A stretch of 64,000 nt of DNA from Dasypus novemcinctus (Eukaryota > Chordata > Mammalia > Cingulata > Dasypodidae), in assembly GCF_030445035.2 (NCBI RefSeq), contig NC_080676.1, forward strand, positions 12,810,940 to 12,874,939, written 5' to 3'. The notes under the pieces are model-generated. The model was not told where the DNA came from. It searched no databases and was given only the letters and a program-made list of their open reading frames with translations. This document shows positions 12,201-25,094 of the stretch, in pieces (the stretch's first letter is position 1; every line of letters starts with the position of its first letter). The translations under genes were made by a program, and so were the position numbers.

Positions 12201-14235
12201 ATCTGCCTTTTCTAAAATAAATTAAATAAATTAGACTCTAGGGGTCTGCATTCTATAGTGTTTACTTCTATCCACTGGCTTCAATCTTGGAGACCAGATG
12301 GGGCTACAACCAGCTAAACATTCTTTCTGATTGGCTTGGGCTTGCTGTGGCAGTTGGAGGTGATTTCTGGGGAATTTAGCTTGGTGTGATTTCTGCACCT
12401 AAAATGATGAGGCTCACTTAATCTCTATCTATCCTGCTTCTAAATCTGTTTATTCCCCATACGTAAATACCAGCAGCATGTTGGCATAGATCTTTTACCA
12501 CTGCTATTTATTTGATGAAACCTCACCACAATTAACCTTATCAGGGTCAATTTTTGCACTGGAATACTAGACCAGACTCAGACTTCTAATGTCTTTTAAA
12601 TAAATTGTAGTTGTTTTAACACGGTGGCCCATTTACTTAAAATAGCCATATATCATGCACTTGCTCCACAATCTGCCAAGCTGATTTCATTTGTGAGATA
12701 AATGAGATAGTCTGGTTTCCTTCAAAAGCTGTGAAAACACCAAAAATAAAAATGACCAACCGATGTTCTCTGGAATGATCCTTTATATTATCATGGAAAA
12801 ATTCACCAGACTTGCCGTGAGCCTTTAAAAGCAACTGAGATAGCCAGCCTTGCGTCGTATAGTTCATAGGGTTTGGAGCCCGGGGGATGGTGAGCTGCCT
12901 CACTAGGTGATTTTGAGAGTGGACACAATGCCTCTGTGAGAACAGGCCTATCCATGAGTTGCTAACTTTGGTCTGTGGGTATCCATTACCACTCACCCTG
13001 TTAATGCTCGCACTTCCAAACATGAACATTAGATACATGATAATTGGGTGACTGATGACTCTGGTTCAACTCTTAAGGAACTTTACTTTTGCTTGCTCCT
13101 TCGTTTATTCCTACCTGCTCAATTCCAAGGTCCAGATACTTTGACTTAGACCAACCCAGATGATGTTGTAGAAATAGTCTACTCTTTTTATTTTTGGATT
13201 TCAGGTGAATGATTATCTATGCTAACACCAGGGAGGAAAGCCTTTTGGATTCATTCAATACTTGGCTTCTTAGATTTTCATCAACGAGCTTACAGGATTG
13301 CTACCAAGGTGGAACTAATCAAGTTCTCTCATCTCGAGGTAATGGTTTTTGTTCCAGTGCTGACTCACAGCATTTCTTTTTTCAGTAATGACAAGTGTTG
13401 TCGATAATACCAAGCATTGGCTTTGTATAAAATTAGCCCATAAAGAAATGTTGATTTGGCCTCTCACCTCCTAACCTCTTCGTATTCAAAATCATCTATT
13501 CTTTAGCAATTCTTTAAACTGTTTCCATATTTAGTTTCAATGTTAATTCCTGCGTTGCAGTCATACTTTTAATTTCAATGGTGTTTTACCTTCAGATTTA
13601 CCCAAATGTTGGAAGGATTACTGCCCTGAGTACTTGGTGCCCTCTCATCTACTGGGGAAGTGCAACTTTTAACCTGCTTTCTCCTTCCTCATGAGTCTCC
13701 ATCCAGTTGGACTCAGAGCAGGAAGGAAACCAAATTGCCACTTCCATTCTGTGCAACCACTGTGGAGAGCTGGGTACCCAAGGGAATATTTTGATTTGCC
13801 GATAAGGCATAGATCTCTAATGATTACCTTCTACTCTCCTGAGTTTAGTCATCAATCCCCTGTAAGAATTAATTGCAGAGCTCTGAAAAAATTTATAAAC
13901 TGGATGCTGGTAAAGTCTTTGGAGATAAGAAGTACTTCACAACTGCTAATTATAATTTATTAAAATATTTTAACTTTTTTATTATATGAATTTGTATCTA
14001 TAGAATTGCTGTTGACAAGTTAACTTATGCTAAAACCTCTTTACTTGAGCAAAACAAATAAAATAGTTTAAGCCCAAAGGATGATTCCAGCAATCTTCTT
14101 TTGGCACTGTTGCTTAAAATCAAACTAAAGCAGATCAATCTAAACCAAACCATCCAAACAATAATGTTCTTCTTGAGAGTCAATATATATTATTACATCA
14201 TCATAAATGTTACATGCTTAATGTTACGGGTTTTA
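9205..14235. other. 5-kb anonymous AT-rich stretch
   Basis: No gene or confidently named transposon is seen. The piece at about 10200-10580 is more GC-rich ('ggaaactcccatgagagatg') and could be an unrecognised LTR fragment. The longest open frame, 12637-13038 on the minus strand (133 codons), shows no motif, signal peptide or splice context and is best treated as chance. Microsatellite-like CA runs occur near 11150-11170. Confidence 0.4.
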
Positions 14236-14239
14236 AAGT

Positions 14240-14400
14240 TCCAGACCTGCATACAGATTCTCACTTGCCAGTTATTAGCTCTGAAATATCGGGCCTCAGT
14301 TTTCTTATCTGTAAAATGGGATGTTGGGAGGACTAAGTAAGATAATGTGTTTATAAATAGTGACCCACTGGAAATAAGAGCTCAGTAAGTACAAGGTCAT
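14240..14400 (+). mobile_element. MIR SINE fragment
   Basis: It contains 'cagacctgcatacagattct', 'cagttattagctctg', 'cctcagttttcttatctg', 'taaaatgggatgttggg' and 'gctcagtaagtacaagg', a well-preserved MIR progression. Confidence 0.75.
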
Positions 14401-14931
14401 AAGAATAGTAATGACCTTCACATTCAGCCAGTGTGCATCATTATCTCATTTCTCCCAACCCATGACCCACAGCCAGCATCTGGACTGACTGACATATGTT
14501 TGAGTCTAATTAGTTGGTATCCTTGGTATACTGGTAAACATTTGTTAGTATTTTCCTTAGGTAGTAGGATGTTGTTGTGAGACTATTTCAAGACTAAAAA
14601 AAAATTAGAAAGTAGGCTCTTTATTCTCTAACTCCCACCTCCTCAAATTCTACCCCACCTACATACACTTTCAATATTTCTTCCAATAAAAACAAACCAA
14701 TAAAACAGAGTATCCAATCTAAAGAACAAAGCACTCTTTTAGAAACTTTTATCGATAATGTGTTCTCTAAAGACAAACAAAAAGAGCAAAAAAATTGAAA
14801 ACTAACTGGTTTCAGAAAATCTTTCCTAAGCTATTAACTTTCTAGTTACTTCATGGGTTTGACTGTCAGTTTAGTGTCTCCCTTTGTATATTATCTTTTG
14901 AGTAATCTTCTGTTATCTAGAAAAAAGATTT

Positions 14932-14995
14932 TCTCCTCCCTCCCTCCCTCCCTCTTCCTTCCTTCCTACCTTCCTTCCTTCCTTCCCTTCCATAC
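14932..14995. repeat. pyrimidine-rich (CCTT/CCCT)n low-complexity tract
   Basis: A run of tccc and ttcc units directly follows an A-rich stretch. It is simple-sequence DNA that should be length-variable. Confidence 0.9.
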
Positions 14996-15014
14996 CCTTG
15001 ACTGAATTTAAAAT

Positions 15015-15130
15015 TAGGAGACCTTGGTTCCAGTCCTAACTGGATACTAACTTGCTGTGTGACTCTGGCCTCCCACTTAACTTCTCTGGGCCTCAGTTTA
15101 ATCTACTCTTTGAGTAGAACAGTATATGTA
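15015..15130 (+). mobile_element. MIR SINE fragment
   Basis: The diagnostic MIR centre is visible: 'taacttgctgtgtgactctg', then 'cttaacttctctgggcctca'. Confidence 0.75.
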
Positions 15131-15514
15131 GTTGATCAATATTTGGTTTTAATTATGATGCTATTTTGACCAAATACATACAAATTCCTAATTTCAGACT
15201 CATTTCCTTTCCTCTAGAAGTCACCAACTGAGATAAACAGAAAGTGTAAAACAAGAACATAATGGCAATAAAATGTTGGCAGTGGTGTTCTTCTCAAAAT
15301 TCAGGATAGTTTTCCTGAAAGCCCAAATGAAGCCCCAGAAAGACTCTTTTTCATCACTAAATAGGCCAAAACAGCCTCAAACCAAAGATGGCTTTGTTTG
15401 TTTTGTCCATAAGCCCAAACCAGAGTTCTCACTCTTCTTACCAAATAGATTTGAGGATAAGGAGAGAAACAGAAAACCAACAAAAACTCTGGTCTTGTCA
15501 CAAGAGGCAACTTG

Positions 15515-15600
15515 GTGGGAGAGATGGAAAGAGAGGAAGCAGGAGAGGGAGAGAGAGTGAGAGGTTGGAGTGGGGGGGAGGAAGAGAGAGAACCTCAACA
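15515..15600. repeat. GA-rich low-complexity tract
   Basis: Purine-rich text (agagaggaagcaggagagg and similar) produces several overlapping short open frames on both strands that are not genes. Confidence 0.75.
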
Positions 15601-15780
15601 ATATTGTTTCTTTTCATGCTTTGACCATTCAGAAATTACAGCATGAAGGAATACTCTTCCATGACTAACCTTTATCTTTGCCTGTCATTGACTAGAGTTG
15701 ATCACCTTGGTATAATGTCCAAAGCATGTGCTTGGGTGCATAGCAGATGTGCAACATTTGTTGGGTATTTGTCAAACCAG

Positions 15781-15806
15781 GTTTTTGTTTGTTTGTTTGT
15801 TTGTTC
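15781..15806. repeat. (TTTG)n microsatellite
   Basis: About five tandem gttt units. Confidence 0.8.
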
Positions 15807-15984
15807 TTTTCTCTTTTTAAGGAATCGCCTTGGAATGTTTTCCCAATTACTAGACTAGGGAATTGAAACCAGACTTTTTTTTGTTAACTACCTGAGTTGA
15901 ACTAAGCTTGGTTTGAAAGGAGCAGTAGCTGGTGGATGGACCAGTTATTGGGATCCAGTTTTGGATCTCTCTGTGAATCTTAAG

Positions 15985-16215
15985 GGGACAAATACAGATT
16001 CTGAATTTGAATCCCATCTGTGCTCCTGACTACTTTTACAACCATAGGTGAGTTATCTGACCTCTTTGTATCTCAGTTTTCTTAATCTTTAAAATGTGAA
16101 TAACCATTAATACCTGTCTTAGAGGGTTTTGTAGATGGTGAAATTAGAAAACATATATGTCAAAGCCTGAGAATATCCCTGGCACATGAAAACCTCAATA
16201 TATCAGCAAATGTTA
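15985..16215 (+). mobile_element. MIR SINE fragment
   Basis: Long MIR copy: 'ttgaatcccatctgtgctcc', 'gtgagttatctgacctcttt', 'atctcagttttcttaatctt', 'taatacctgtcttagagggt' and 'ccctggcacatgaaaacctc'. Confidence 0.8.
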
Positions 16216-16884
16216 TCATTAATTTAAAAAAATATGTGTCGTCTGAAATAATACCACGTTGAGAGTGCTAACCAGGACCTGAGAAGTCACTCAACCAAGT
16301 ATGCCAAATTTAGCAATTAAAAATATAGAACACACATATACTAAATATGTATACACTCAGTACTATATACTATATACTATGTATATTTGTTCAGCTGAAA
16401 TTCAAGTTTAACAGGCCAGTCAATATTGTATCTGAAAACCTACACATAACCCAAACTCTCCATTTTCTAGATGTAAATGGAGGTTGAACTTGCCTGTATT
16501 TATAGTCGGAATATGGTTGACCTGGGATAAGAACTCAGACCTTTGATTCCCAGGCACTTAAAAAAACACATAATATGCAGCAGGTAGGGAAGAAATCTCC
16601 TGGGCAGAAGACTAATCCAGGAATAGAAAATAGAAAGTGAGGTATAATAAGGGGTTGAAACTGCACAGCATAGCTACTCAATCAGGCAATCTTAGGAAGT
16701 CTCCTGGTTTCTGTCTCGGGAGGCATCATTTGTTATTTTTAAATGTTGCATGTTAGGACAGGCCACTTGACATCTATTCTGAGTGTAATACCTCTCATTG
16801 CCTTGATACTGTAAACTTTTTTTTCAGCCTATTTAAAGGAAATGGGTATTTTCTAGGTTCCTGTCACATATGTCCCTTATGCTT

Positions 16885-17035
16885 GTTTGCATTAGTACTT
16901 CAATCTTCACCTAATTGGGAGGGTAGCATCTCCATTTTACAAAAGAAGAGACTAGGGCTCAATGAATTTTTGACATATCGAGCTCTCTGGGTTGTATACT
17001 GAGAAGATACTAGATATTCCAACTCCGGGTCTAGG
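16885..17035 (-). mobile_element. probable MIR fragment, reverse
   Basis: 'agcatctccattttacaaaa' and 'gaagagactagggctcaatg' resemble the reverse complement of the MIR core. It is heavily diverged. Confidence 0.4.
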
Positions 17036-17124
17036 AATTTCTTCTGTAGTCAATACATCATGACTCCAGACATATGTAGGCTGGCTACAAAATGAATTAG
17101 AGAACCATGCTGAGTCCACTGCTA

Positions 17125-17315
17125 ATGGTGGGTGATGTAATGGGAAGGAGTGAGATCTCTACGCGCGTCTGACTAGATCTACTCCTACCATCAGCTAGTG
17201 GCTGAGAAACTCTGAACAATTTAACCTTCATGAACCTCAGCAAAAATAATGCTAATCCAATAGAGCTGTTGTGTAGATGGGGCAAAGTGCCTGAAATATG
17301 GAGCAGGAGCTGTTC
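17125..17315 (+). mobile_element. MIR SINE fragment
   Basis: 'agctagtggctgagaaactc', 'aatttaaccttcatgaacct' and 'gagctgttgtgtagatgggg' follow the MIR order with strong divergence. Confidence 0.5.
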
Positions 17316-17319
17316 AAAT

Positions 17320-18077
17320 GTTAATACCTTTGCCCTTTTAATAAGGAATAAAGTAAAATATTCATTAATTTACCTTTGTCACTGCATTTTAATTTTGGGA
17401 GTATATGAATTAGGAAGCTGTTCACCAAATTTTAAAATATTTTTTCCTAATTATTTCCACAGATTCTTAGAATTTGCTTTGCAACTTTATTTTTATGGCT
17501 CAAACATTCGTATTTAAAATGAAGGACCCCTGGAAAATCCTTGTCTAGGGGTTGCCTAAAACTGACTGTTTTAGATGAAACTTTATTTTTTAGATGATTC
17601 AGTAACAATCCTATTTTGACTTTCATACCCTGGATAGCATCATGTTTTACAAACATGCGTGAAATATGCTGGTGGAAAAAACAAAGGTGCTTTCATTGAC
17701 AACAAACGCATCCTTACCAAATCATGCAACCTGTCTGACTAATGTCTATAGCATATTTGGCTACAGGTTCCATTATCTGAATCATCAACAAAGAAATGCA
17801 CAAAGCTTACTTCACAATGCACTGCAACTGAATTTCCGTGTTAGGGAACGATTGCAGGATCACTCTGACCACATTGAAAGCAAATCCAGTTGATTGGTGC
17901 CGGTAATTTTAAGAGTCTCCTTGATTTGGGGCACGGAAGACACGGGAGTATGAGAAAGGGTGGGTTCATCCCCCTAGAGCCCTCTATTTTTGCGGTTTTA
18001 TTACATTCCTTGCCCACCTCCTTGATATAATTAAGAAGAGACCCATTTAGGGTCTCACTGCTCTTTTTTTCTAAGAC
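17320..18077. other. anonymous DNA
   Basis: Nothing recognised. Short open frames on both strands (for example 17666-17893) lack motifs. Confidence 0.4.
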
Positions 18078-18078
18078 C

Positions 18079-18242
18079 ATCGGTTCTCAGCTTGGCTGTG
18101 GAATGAAATCTCCTGGGAAGTTTTAAAAACCCCGATGCCCATGTTTCACTCCAGATAAATTAAATCTGAATTTCCGAGGGTGGGGCAAAGGCATCCATAT
18201 TTTTTAAAGCTTCCAGAGTTCAGTCAAGATGCAATTCCACCT
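18079..18242 (-). mobile_element. MER5-like hAT-Charlie element
   Basis: The text 'cggttctcagcttggctgtg', 'aatctcctgggaagttttaa', 'gcccatgtttcactccagat' and 'ggtggggcaaaggcatccat' matches a MER5-type non-autonomous hAT transposon. These elements are near-palindromic, so the strand is provisional. Confidence 0.7.
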
Positions 18243-18275
18243 TAGAAGAGAAAGACAAATCATTCTGGCCAGAAT

Positions 18276-18385
18276 AGTAGTTTTCAACCTGACTAAACAT
18301 TAGAGTCACCTGGAGAATTTTGAAAAATTATCAGTGCCTGGGGCCCTGCCCTCTGATGCTCTGATGTAATTTGTCTGGGGATTTT
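18276..18385 (-). mobile_element. second MER5-like hAT-Charlie element, partial
   Basis: 'gtagttttcaacctgactaa', 'cattagagtcacctggagaa' and 'ttatcagtgcctggggccct' repeat the MER5 pattern 34 bp after the first copy. The strand is provisional. Confidence 0.65.
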
Positions 18386-18704
18386 CCTCTTTGGACAATA
18401 ATTTCATGTAGTTCACATCAACAACTAAACCCCACCTTTGATCCTTGAGAGCAAAGGCTCCTTTTCTTGCCTCTGGAAATCTCCGGATGGTGCTTAGATG
18501 TACAATTCCCAAGTTCGATTGTATTTTATCAAATGCTTTTACCTTCTACTTCCATACAAATATTCATATGAATAAAATAAAAAGAAAAAAAACAAAGGAA
18601 AAGATGAATATGTACCCAGAACAGATGACTACAAAGGGATCATAATACTTTAAAAAAGCCAAAATGTCTAAAAAAAAAAAAATCCTAACACCAACAAAAG
18701 TTAC

Positions 18705-18885
18705 AATGCTTTTACAGTGCCAAGAACAATGCTAAACGTTTCTTGTGCATTGACTCATTTACATTTCACAATTCTCTGAGATAAAGACTATCATTGCCTT
18801 CAATTTGTAGGTCAGAAAAAGGAAACTATACTGAGATTTTCTAAATTTTCGAGGTCATGTAGCCACTAAGCGGCAAAATCAGACT
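18705..18885 (-). mobile_element. MIR SINE fragment, reverse
   Basis: The reverse MIR core is visible: 'actcatttacatttcacaat', 'gtcagaaaaaggaaactata', 'aggtcatgtagccactaagc' and 'ggcaaaatcagactataa'. Confidence 0.7.
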
Positions 18886-18889
18886 ATAA

Positions 18890-19818
18890 AGGGTCTGAAA
18901 TTTTTCCCTGCTTGGAAGATAACACATTATCCTTCCCAAAGTTCATGAATCCCAGCAGAAGACATGAGACTCTCAGGTCAAAGAAAAAGGACAAAGCAGG
19001 CAGCATGAGTTTCATGCTCCCCTCGGTCCCAGGGCGGTAGCACAGAGACATACCCAGGTGGGGGCTCTGCATGCAGTGGGTTTGCATCGCAGCTGAGGAA
19101 CCCAGGCTCAGGAAAACAATATTTTTAACGGGCAGCATACAAGCCTATATCATTTTTGCTGCCAATCGAGATATTATCCTTATTATAGGACAGCAAACAA
19201 ATATGCCTGTGGTTTGAGAGGCACATGCCTTATCTCTATTCTCCCAGGTTGTTCACTATCCAGACATCTTTGAAAAGATAGTCCAGAATAAAGTTGTCAG
19301 TGCTGCTTGTGAGATAAGCAGAAATGTGAGCGATGCATGGAGAATTAGCTTCTAACATGTAGTCACATTTTGAGCCCAGATGGCTTGAGTCTAGTCTGTG
19401 CTCTTTACCATCAGCTTTTCCCTGACAAACTGGAAGAAGTAGTCAGAAGAGAAGAGATGGGAAGATAAAGTTAAAAAGAGGGTAGAGTGGGAAGCAGGGG
19501 AATAAATGCTGCTGTTGAGTAAGGAATCAAATAGTTATTACTAGTTCCATTTTTCATGTAGTGGCTACTGATTTCAAGATATGAATAACCTTTACTCGAG
19601 CTAATCTCCCTTCTCTTTCTCTTTAGCTTGAGTTTCTGGGGATACCTGAGATCCTTTATTCTCTCCCTTACTAATGGCACCTTCAGAAGTCAATGAAGAA
19701 GGGATGGAGATAGGATCTGTGTTTCCTACCAGAACACCGTACAAAGAAGGGAGATTTTGGAGCTTTCTCCAGGATAGAAAGACTTCCTTTACAGCAGCAT
19801 TGTAAATAGTACATTATT
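18890..19818. other. anonymous DNA
   Basis: No gene or named repeat is recognised. Confidence 0.4.
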
Positions 19819-19833
19819 ATTCTGACATTATTG

Positions 19834-20238
19834 TTTTTTTATTTTTTTATTTATTTAATTTATTCTCTCCCCTTCCCTCCCTCCCCAGTTGTCTGCTCTC
19901 TGTGTCCATTCGCTGTGTGTTCTTCTAAGTCTGCTTCTATCCTTATCAGCAGCACCAGGAATCTGTTTCTTTTGGTTGTGTCAGCTCTCCGTGTGTGCTG
20001 CGCCATTCCTGGGCAGGCTGCACTTCCTTTCATGCTGGGCGGCTCTCCTTACAGGGCACATTCCTTGCGCATGGGACTCCCATACTCAGGGGACACCCCT
20101 GTGTGGCACGGCACTCCTTGCGCGCATCAGCACTGTGCATGGGCCAGCTCCACACGGGTCAAGGAGGCCCGGGGTTTGAACCGCGGACCTCCCATGTGGT
20201 AGGCGGATGCCCTATCCACTGGGCCAAGTCCGCTTCCC
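19834..20238 (-). mobile_element. DAS-SINE (tRNA-derived xenarthran SINE), reverse
   Basis: Read on the minus strand it begins 'gggaagcggacttggccc', contains the B-box-like 'cgcggttcaaacccc', continues with the GC-rich body ('tggcccatgcacagtgctga'), and ends in an A-rich tail at 19834. A 15-bp target-site duplication with one mismatch flanks it: attctgacattattg (19819-19833) and attcttacattattg (20239-20253). It still carries several CpGs, so it is fairly young. This is the clearest pointer to a xenarthran genome. The plus-strand open frames at 19831-20297 are shadows of the SINE. Confidence 0.9.
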
Positions 20239-20253
20239 ATTCTTACATTATTG

Positions 20254-23128
20254 AGCCATGGCCAGATCCTGAGCTTCATAAATGCATTTTTCTGTAGGAA
20301 GTATCATTTTAGGTGACCAATCTATGCATGAACTTTGGAATGTAACTTACTATAAAATAAGGAGTATTTCTACTGTAATATCAGACATGGGGTGTTTAAT
20401 TTCTTTTTGAAAGGCAATTATTAAAATACGCTTTCATCAGTTGTAACAACTGTACCGTACCAATGCAAGATGTCAACAATAGGGTGGTATATGGAAATCA
20501 TGTATTTTATGCATGATTGTTCTGTAAACTTACAACTTCTCTAATAAAATAAATAAATAAATGAAATGGAGTGCCCCTCCCAAAGTAAATTTTGAAATCT
20601 ACTTCTTAAAATGTTTGTTGAATGTAAGATGGGCAGCTACCATATATCATCTGATAATACTCTGGTGGAAAACTTTAGCAAAACACTGAAAGAAAATACT
20701 TTTACTACAGCAAGATGATTTGCATTCTAATATCAACTGGATAAGTTACTCAAATATACAACATAAGAGTGGAATAATAGAACATAAACTTAAATTGTGC
20801 GTACATTGACATGACATGAATTGCATTGTTTTAACATATAAAGTGTCTGTTCCTCAATTTATACATGGATACAGAGGTCCAGTGAGTACTTTGCTGGCTT
20901 CATACCCTTACAAGAACAGCCAGTAATTATCTTAATATCTCCTGAAATGATCTACAAGTAATTCAAATTGATGACAACCTGAGTGGTGCCAAAGGACTTG
21001 GCAGGAAGTCAGAGACTTCTTCGAAAATGTCCATTTGTGCTGACCTGCTCTGTAACTCGATATAATGTAATTTGACTGAAGCAGCATAACATTATGCATC
21101 TAGCACAAAAACTTGGAAGCACTGGTCTCTCCAAGACATCAACATAAAAATATATGGCTCTGAAACTATATGTGTTGAAAGGGCTTCATTTTCTTCTAGC
21201 TATCTGCTAGTTGAACACAAGACCATTGAATCTGGGACCACTGGCATGTGTAAATGAGCTGGCTATTCCCAGAGGGTTCTTCTTTGAAACTTCACCATCC
21301 CGAGTTAGTAAACTGGCCAACAACTGACACATAGTTGAAAACAGAGACTAAGTTTTGCCCAGTGCTATTTCCCTATAGAGAGATGACTTAGAGAAACCTA
21401 TTTCTGAATTCTAAATATCACTTTTTTCAGGATCATTAGTCCCAATTGTTTCCATTCCCAGTGTTTATTGAAGAAGAAAAGATGATCTAATTATTGACAT
21501 GAAACTATTCCTATGAAATTCTTGGCCATTAGATTGCTTTTGTAAATGTGCCAACTTAATGAATCTCTGCCAAGGATTAAATTGAAATGGGTGTGGAGGT
21601 TGGAGACAGAATGGTACCTCTTCTATCCAGTGTCTTAACCTGTGATGATGGTGACATTTAGTGACCTTTTCATTTCAATGTGCATCACATGTATCAAGTT
21701 TTCTTTTTATTTCCTGACAATCTTTTCATTGACAGTCTCATGCTGAATTTCTTTTTTCAGGAAAAATGTTCTATTTTTAGCTGCTAGAAAAGATACTATT
21801 AATATTGGAGGTAAGTTCTGAATAGAAGGTAATTCCTAAAGCTATTTACTAATTTCACTTAATTATTAAACAAATATTAAGTGGAAAATCACTATGAAAC
21901 AAGTAGACAGCTATATGTTGCAAATATAGAGTTGAATTACACATAGTTCCTACAATTAAGGAGTTTATAGCCCGGCCTGTCATAGAAGAAGTGTCAGTTC
22001 TCCTGGCTAAGTAAATCTCTTTGAATTTTTAATTAGCTGGTGTAGGTATGAGTTTTCTAAAATTGGGAATAAAAACCATCTGAAACCTGTTAGTTTAAAC
22101 ACAGCCATTTATTTCTCTGGTCCTTCCTGAAATCCTGCTAAAAAGACATTGGAGGAATTTAAAAGATAAAAAAAAAAAAAGAAGAGAAGACTGCTGCTGA
22201 CTGAAAACATAAACCAAATTTTAAAGGCTGGAAAGCTTATGGATGAGTGTCAATTGACTTATTAAATGATGGAAATCTTAAATCTAAGCTTCATGCAAGG
22301 GAGACCCAAGAAGAACCAAGCCAGCTGGTCATATGAATGCCTGGAAAGTCTCAGGAGTTGGTGGCATTAGGTACTTCAGTGTCTAGAGTACAGGGTGGGA
22401 AAAAAAACAGGAAGATAAGTAGAATGTCTTTAAAAGTTTCACCAAATCTCCTCCATGATCCCAAATAGCCACATGATTATCTTTCTCTGGCCAAAGAAGA
22501 AAAATGGAGTAAAATATTTTCCTTATAGTGTTGAGTCAGACATGATATGATTTGGGGAATATAGAACATACTTGAGGACAGTCATGATGAGCCACACTGA
22601 AACTACAGGAATTAAGTAAAAGCCTACACAGAGAATTATGAGATCCATTCACCATCCTTCCCCTACTTGATTCCCAAAATGTTCAGCTAGGTGATTCTCT
22701 CAAGCCAAAGATGGGAAAATTTCTTCCTTGGGAAACCTGTTAGCCTAAGAAGAAAACGTTACACATTGATGTTGGGGTCACCAATGAAATGACAATGCTC
22801 TAATTTGATCTCTCCGGTCATGTAGACAGAGCTTCCATTCACTATTTTAGTGTCTTTTCTTTAAATACGAAGGTATAGCCAAGAATTATTAGACTTGTGA
22901 GAAAATTGGTATGGAAAGAGAGATAAAGAGAGGAGGGTGTGGGGGACAAAGAGAATGAAGTCAGAAGAATAATGCGGGGAGCAGACCAACACATGCACAT
23001 ATGCAGACACATACATATCCTAATAAAAATCCTCACAGAGACCATATACATGCAACAAGATCAATGGACCATAAAATAAAGAGCAGTTAAATAAAAAGCA
23101 CTCTTAGAAATTAAAAATGAAATGGAAG
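20254..23128. other. anonymous AT-rich DNA
   Basis: No gene or confidently named repeat is seen in about 2.9 kb. There is a short A-run at 22170 and no splice-flanked open frame of note. Confidence 0.4.
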
Positions 23129-23133
23129 AATTG

Positions 23134-23743
23134 TGTGTTAGTAAGCAAAAGGGGTACTGATGCAATGTACCAGAAATCAGTTGGCTTTCATATAGGGTAT
23201 TTATTTGAGGTAGCAGCTTACAGTTACCAGGCCATAATGCACAGGTTACTTCTCTCACCAAACTCTGCTGCCAGGTGTTGGAGCAACATGGCCACCACGG
23301 TCTGCAAGGGTTCAGACTTCCTCTTCCTTTTAAGGTTCCATGGTCCCAGCTTCTTCCAATATCAGCTGTAGACTGATTTAAGTCTCGTCTCTCTCCAGGC
23401 TCAGCTGCTCTGTTCCCTCCACAAGACCAGTTGTTGACTGTCAGGCTAACAGCTCTTCTTTCTTCCCAGAGCATCTGCCATGTCTATGGAGCCATCTCTA
23501 TTCCTCTGTTTTCTTCTCCTGTGTGTTTACTTCATGGTGCTCCACCACAAAACTCTAACTAATTCATCTGCCTTGCGGGTTTCCTATTGATGTGGGCCAA
23601 TCAAAGCCTTAAGCGTAATTTAATCAAGTAAGAGTGAAACCTCTGAATCCAATACAATCTAAGGTACCCAGAGGAACAGACCAATTCACAAACATAATCC
23701 AATATCTATTTTTGGAATTCATAAATAATTCTAAACTGCTACA
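23134..23743 (-). mobile_element. solo LTR, reverse; same family as 33375-34074
   Basis: The 610-bp block runs from tgtgttagtaagc to ctgctaca. It is flanked by aattg (23129-23133) and agttg (23744-23748), a 5-bp duplication with one mismatch. On the minus strand it starts 'tgtagcagtttagaatt' and continues 'tgaattccaaaaatagatat', the same start as the LTR at 33375. Both also share 'tgtaagctgctacctcaaat'-type text before the 3' end. No internal region adjoins it. The open frame at 23061-23474 (minus) overlaps it and is not a gene. Confidence 0.8.
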
Positions 23744-23917
23744 AGTTGGAAGATAAATTTTAAAATATCTTCCCAAACCTGCAGTGAAAATAGTAGAAAT
23801 AAATTTAAAAATTTAAAAATTTAAATCCGAGAAGTTTAACATACAAGCAATATGAGTTCCAGAAGAAACAAACAAATAAAGGTGATAGGAGTGATTTATC
23901 AAAATATAGTACAAGAA

Positions 23918-24240
23918 GGGAAGCGGCTGTGGCTCAATCAATTCACGTCCTGGGGGCCTCCTTGTGAAGCAGGCTCGCCTACATGCTCTGGAGTCTTGCT
24001 GGCCTGGGTGCCACAGAGTGCCGCTGGCCGGCAAGCACTGCAGAGAGCCGACTCAGCAATGTGACGCAACAAAAAGGGAGACAAGCAAAAACGCAGAAGA
24101 ATGGGCAGCAAATGGACATAGAGAGCAGACTGCAAGCAAGCCGCAAGGGGAGAGGGGAATAAATTAAAAAATAATAATACAGACACAGAAGACAGCAGAC
24201 AGCAAGCAAAAAAAAAAAAGCTGCAAGGGAGGGATAAAAA
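23918..24240 (+). mobile_element. DAS-type tRNA SINE, sense
   Basis: It starts 'gggaagcggctgtggctcaa', contains 'aatgtgacgcaacaaaaagg', and ends with an A-rich tail broken by 'gctgcaaggg'. Imperfect target duplications flank it: aaaatatagtacaaga (23901-23916) and aatatataatacaaga (24241-24256). Two repeats of the 'acagaagacagcagacagca' motif occur near the tail. Open frames on both strands at 23813-24254 derive from it. Confidence 0.85.
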
Positions 24241-24639
24241 AATATATAATACAAGATAATTTCTCAGAGTCTTCCTGTTGAAAAGCCCAAGTGTCCAGCA
24301 AGAAATCTCAAGTGATCAACAGAGTAATCATCTGAATAATTCAAAACATCAGGACCAAAATGAAGAACTTTTAGAACTCAAAGTTCCTTAAAACAAAACA
24401 AAACACATAAATGGATTAGGATTCATAATGGCATTGGACTCCTCGATAGTAACACCAAAATCTAAAACAAGGATTGGAAAATTGTGCCCTATTTTTGGAA
24501 CACAGCCATGCCTATTTGATTATATAGTTTCTCTAGCAGTTTTATAACTACCACAGCAGAGTTGAGTAGTTTTAAGGGAGATGATATGGCCTGCAAAGCT
24601 TAAAAATTTAATAGCTAGTCCATTATTGAAAAAAAACTA

Positions 24640-25090
24640 CTGAACCCTGAACGTGAAGACAATTGAGTTATGCCTTCAAAATCATGATAAAAAATGAATA
24701 TCTGTTACTCAGCCACATTATAAATTGACTATGAATATAGAATTATGACATTTTTAGACATTCAAAATCTCAAACATTTTACCTCTCAAGCCCCCTTTCT
24801 CAGGAAGCTACTAAAAAAGATGAAGGAGAGTCACAAAGAAATGACTAAAGTAAATTTTAGAATAAAATCTGTAGAGTAAACAGTACAATTTGAAACAGGA
24901 AGATGGAGTGTGTACTAGAAATATTACCATCAATAAATCATGTTGGATAGAATACCTGATAAATATATTTAGTGAAGAATTGGAGGCTCAGGTGAACTGG
25001 TATAAGGTATACTCTACATTTTAAAGAAATACAAAATACAGGGCAAGTTTTGCCTCCAGGGAAACATAAGTTTGTACAAGAAAGGAAATG
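24640..25090 (+). mobile_element. old LINE-1-like fragment (low confidence)
   Basis: 'gacatttttagacattcaaa', 'catttttagac' and 'cctttctcaggaagctacta' recall the 3' region of old L1 or HAL1 elements in sense orientation. The boundaries are uncertain. Confidence 0.4.
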
Positions 25091-25094
25091 TAGT

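Noticed and set aside
12637..13038. 133-codon minus-strand open frame in unique-looking DNA
   Set aside because: No recognisable domain, signal peptide or splice context. A single frame of this length is expected by chance in 64 kb.
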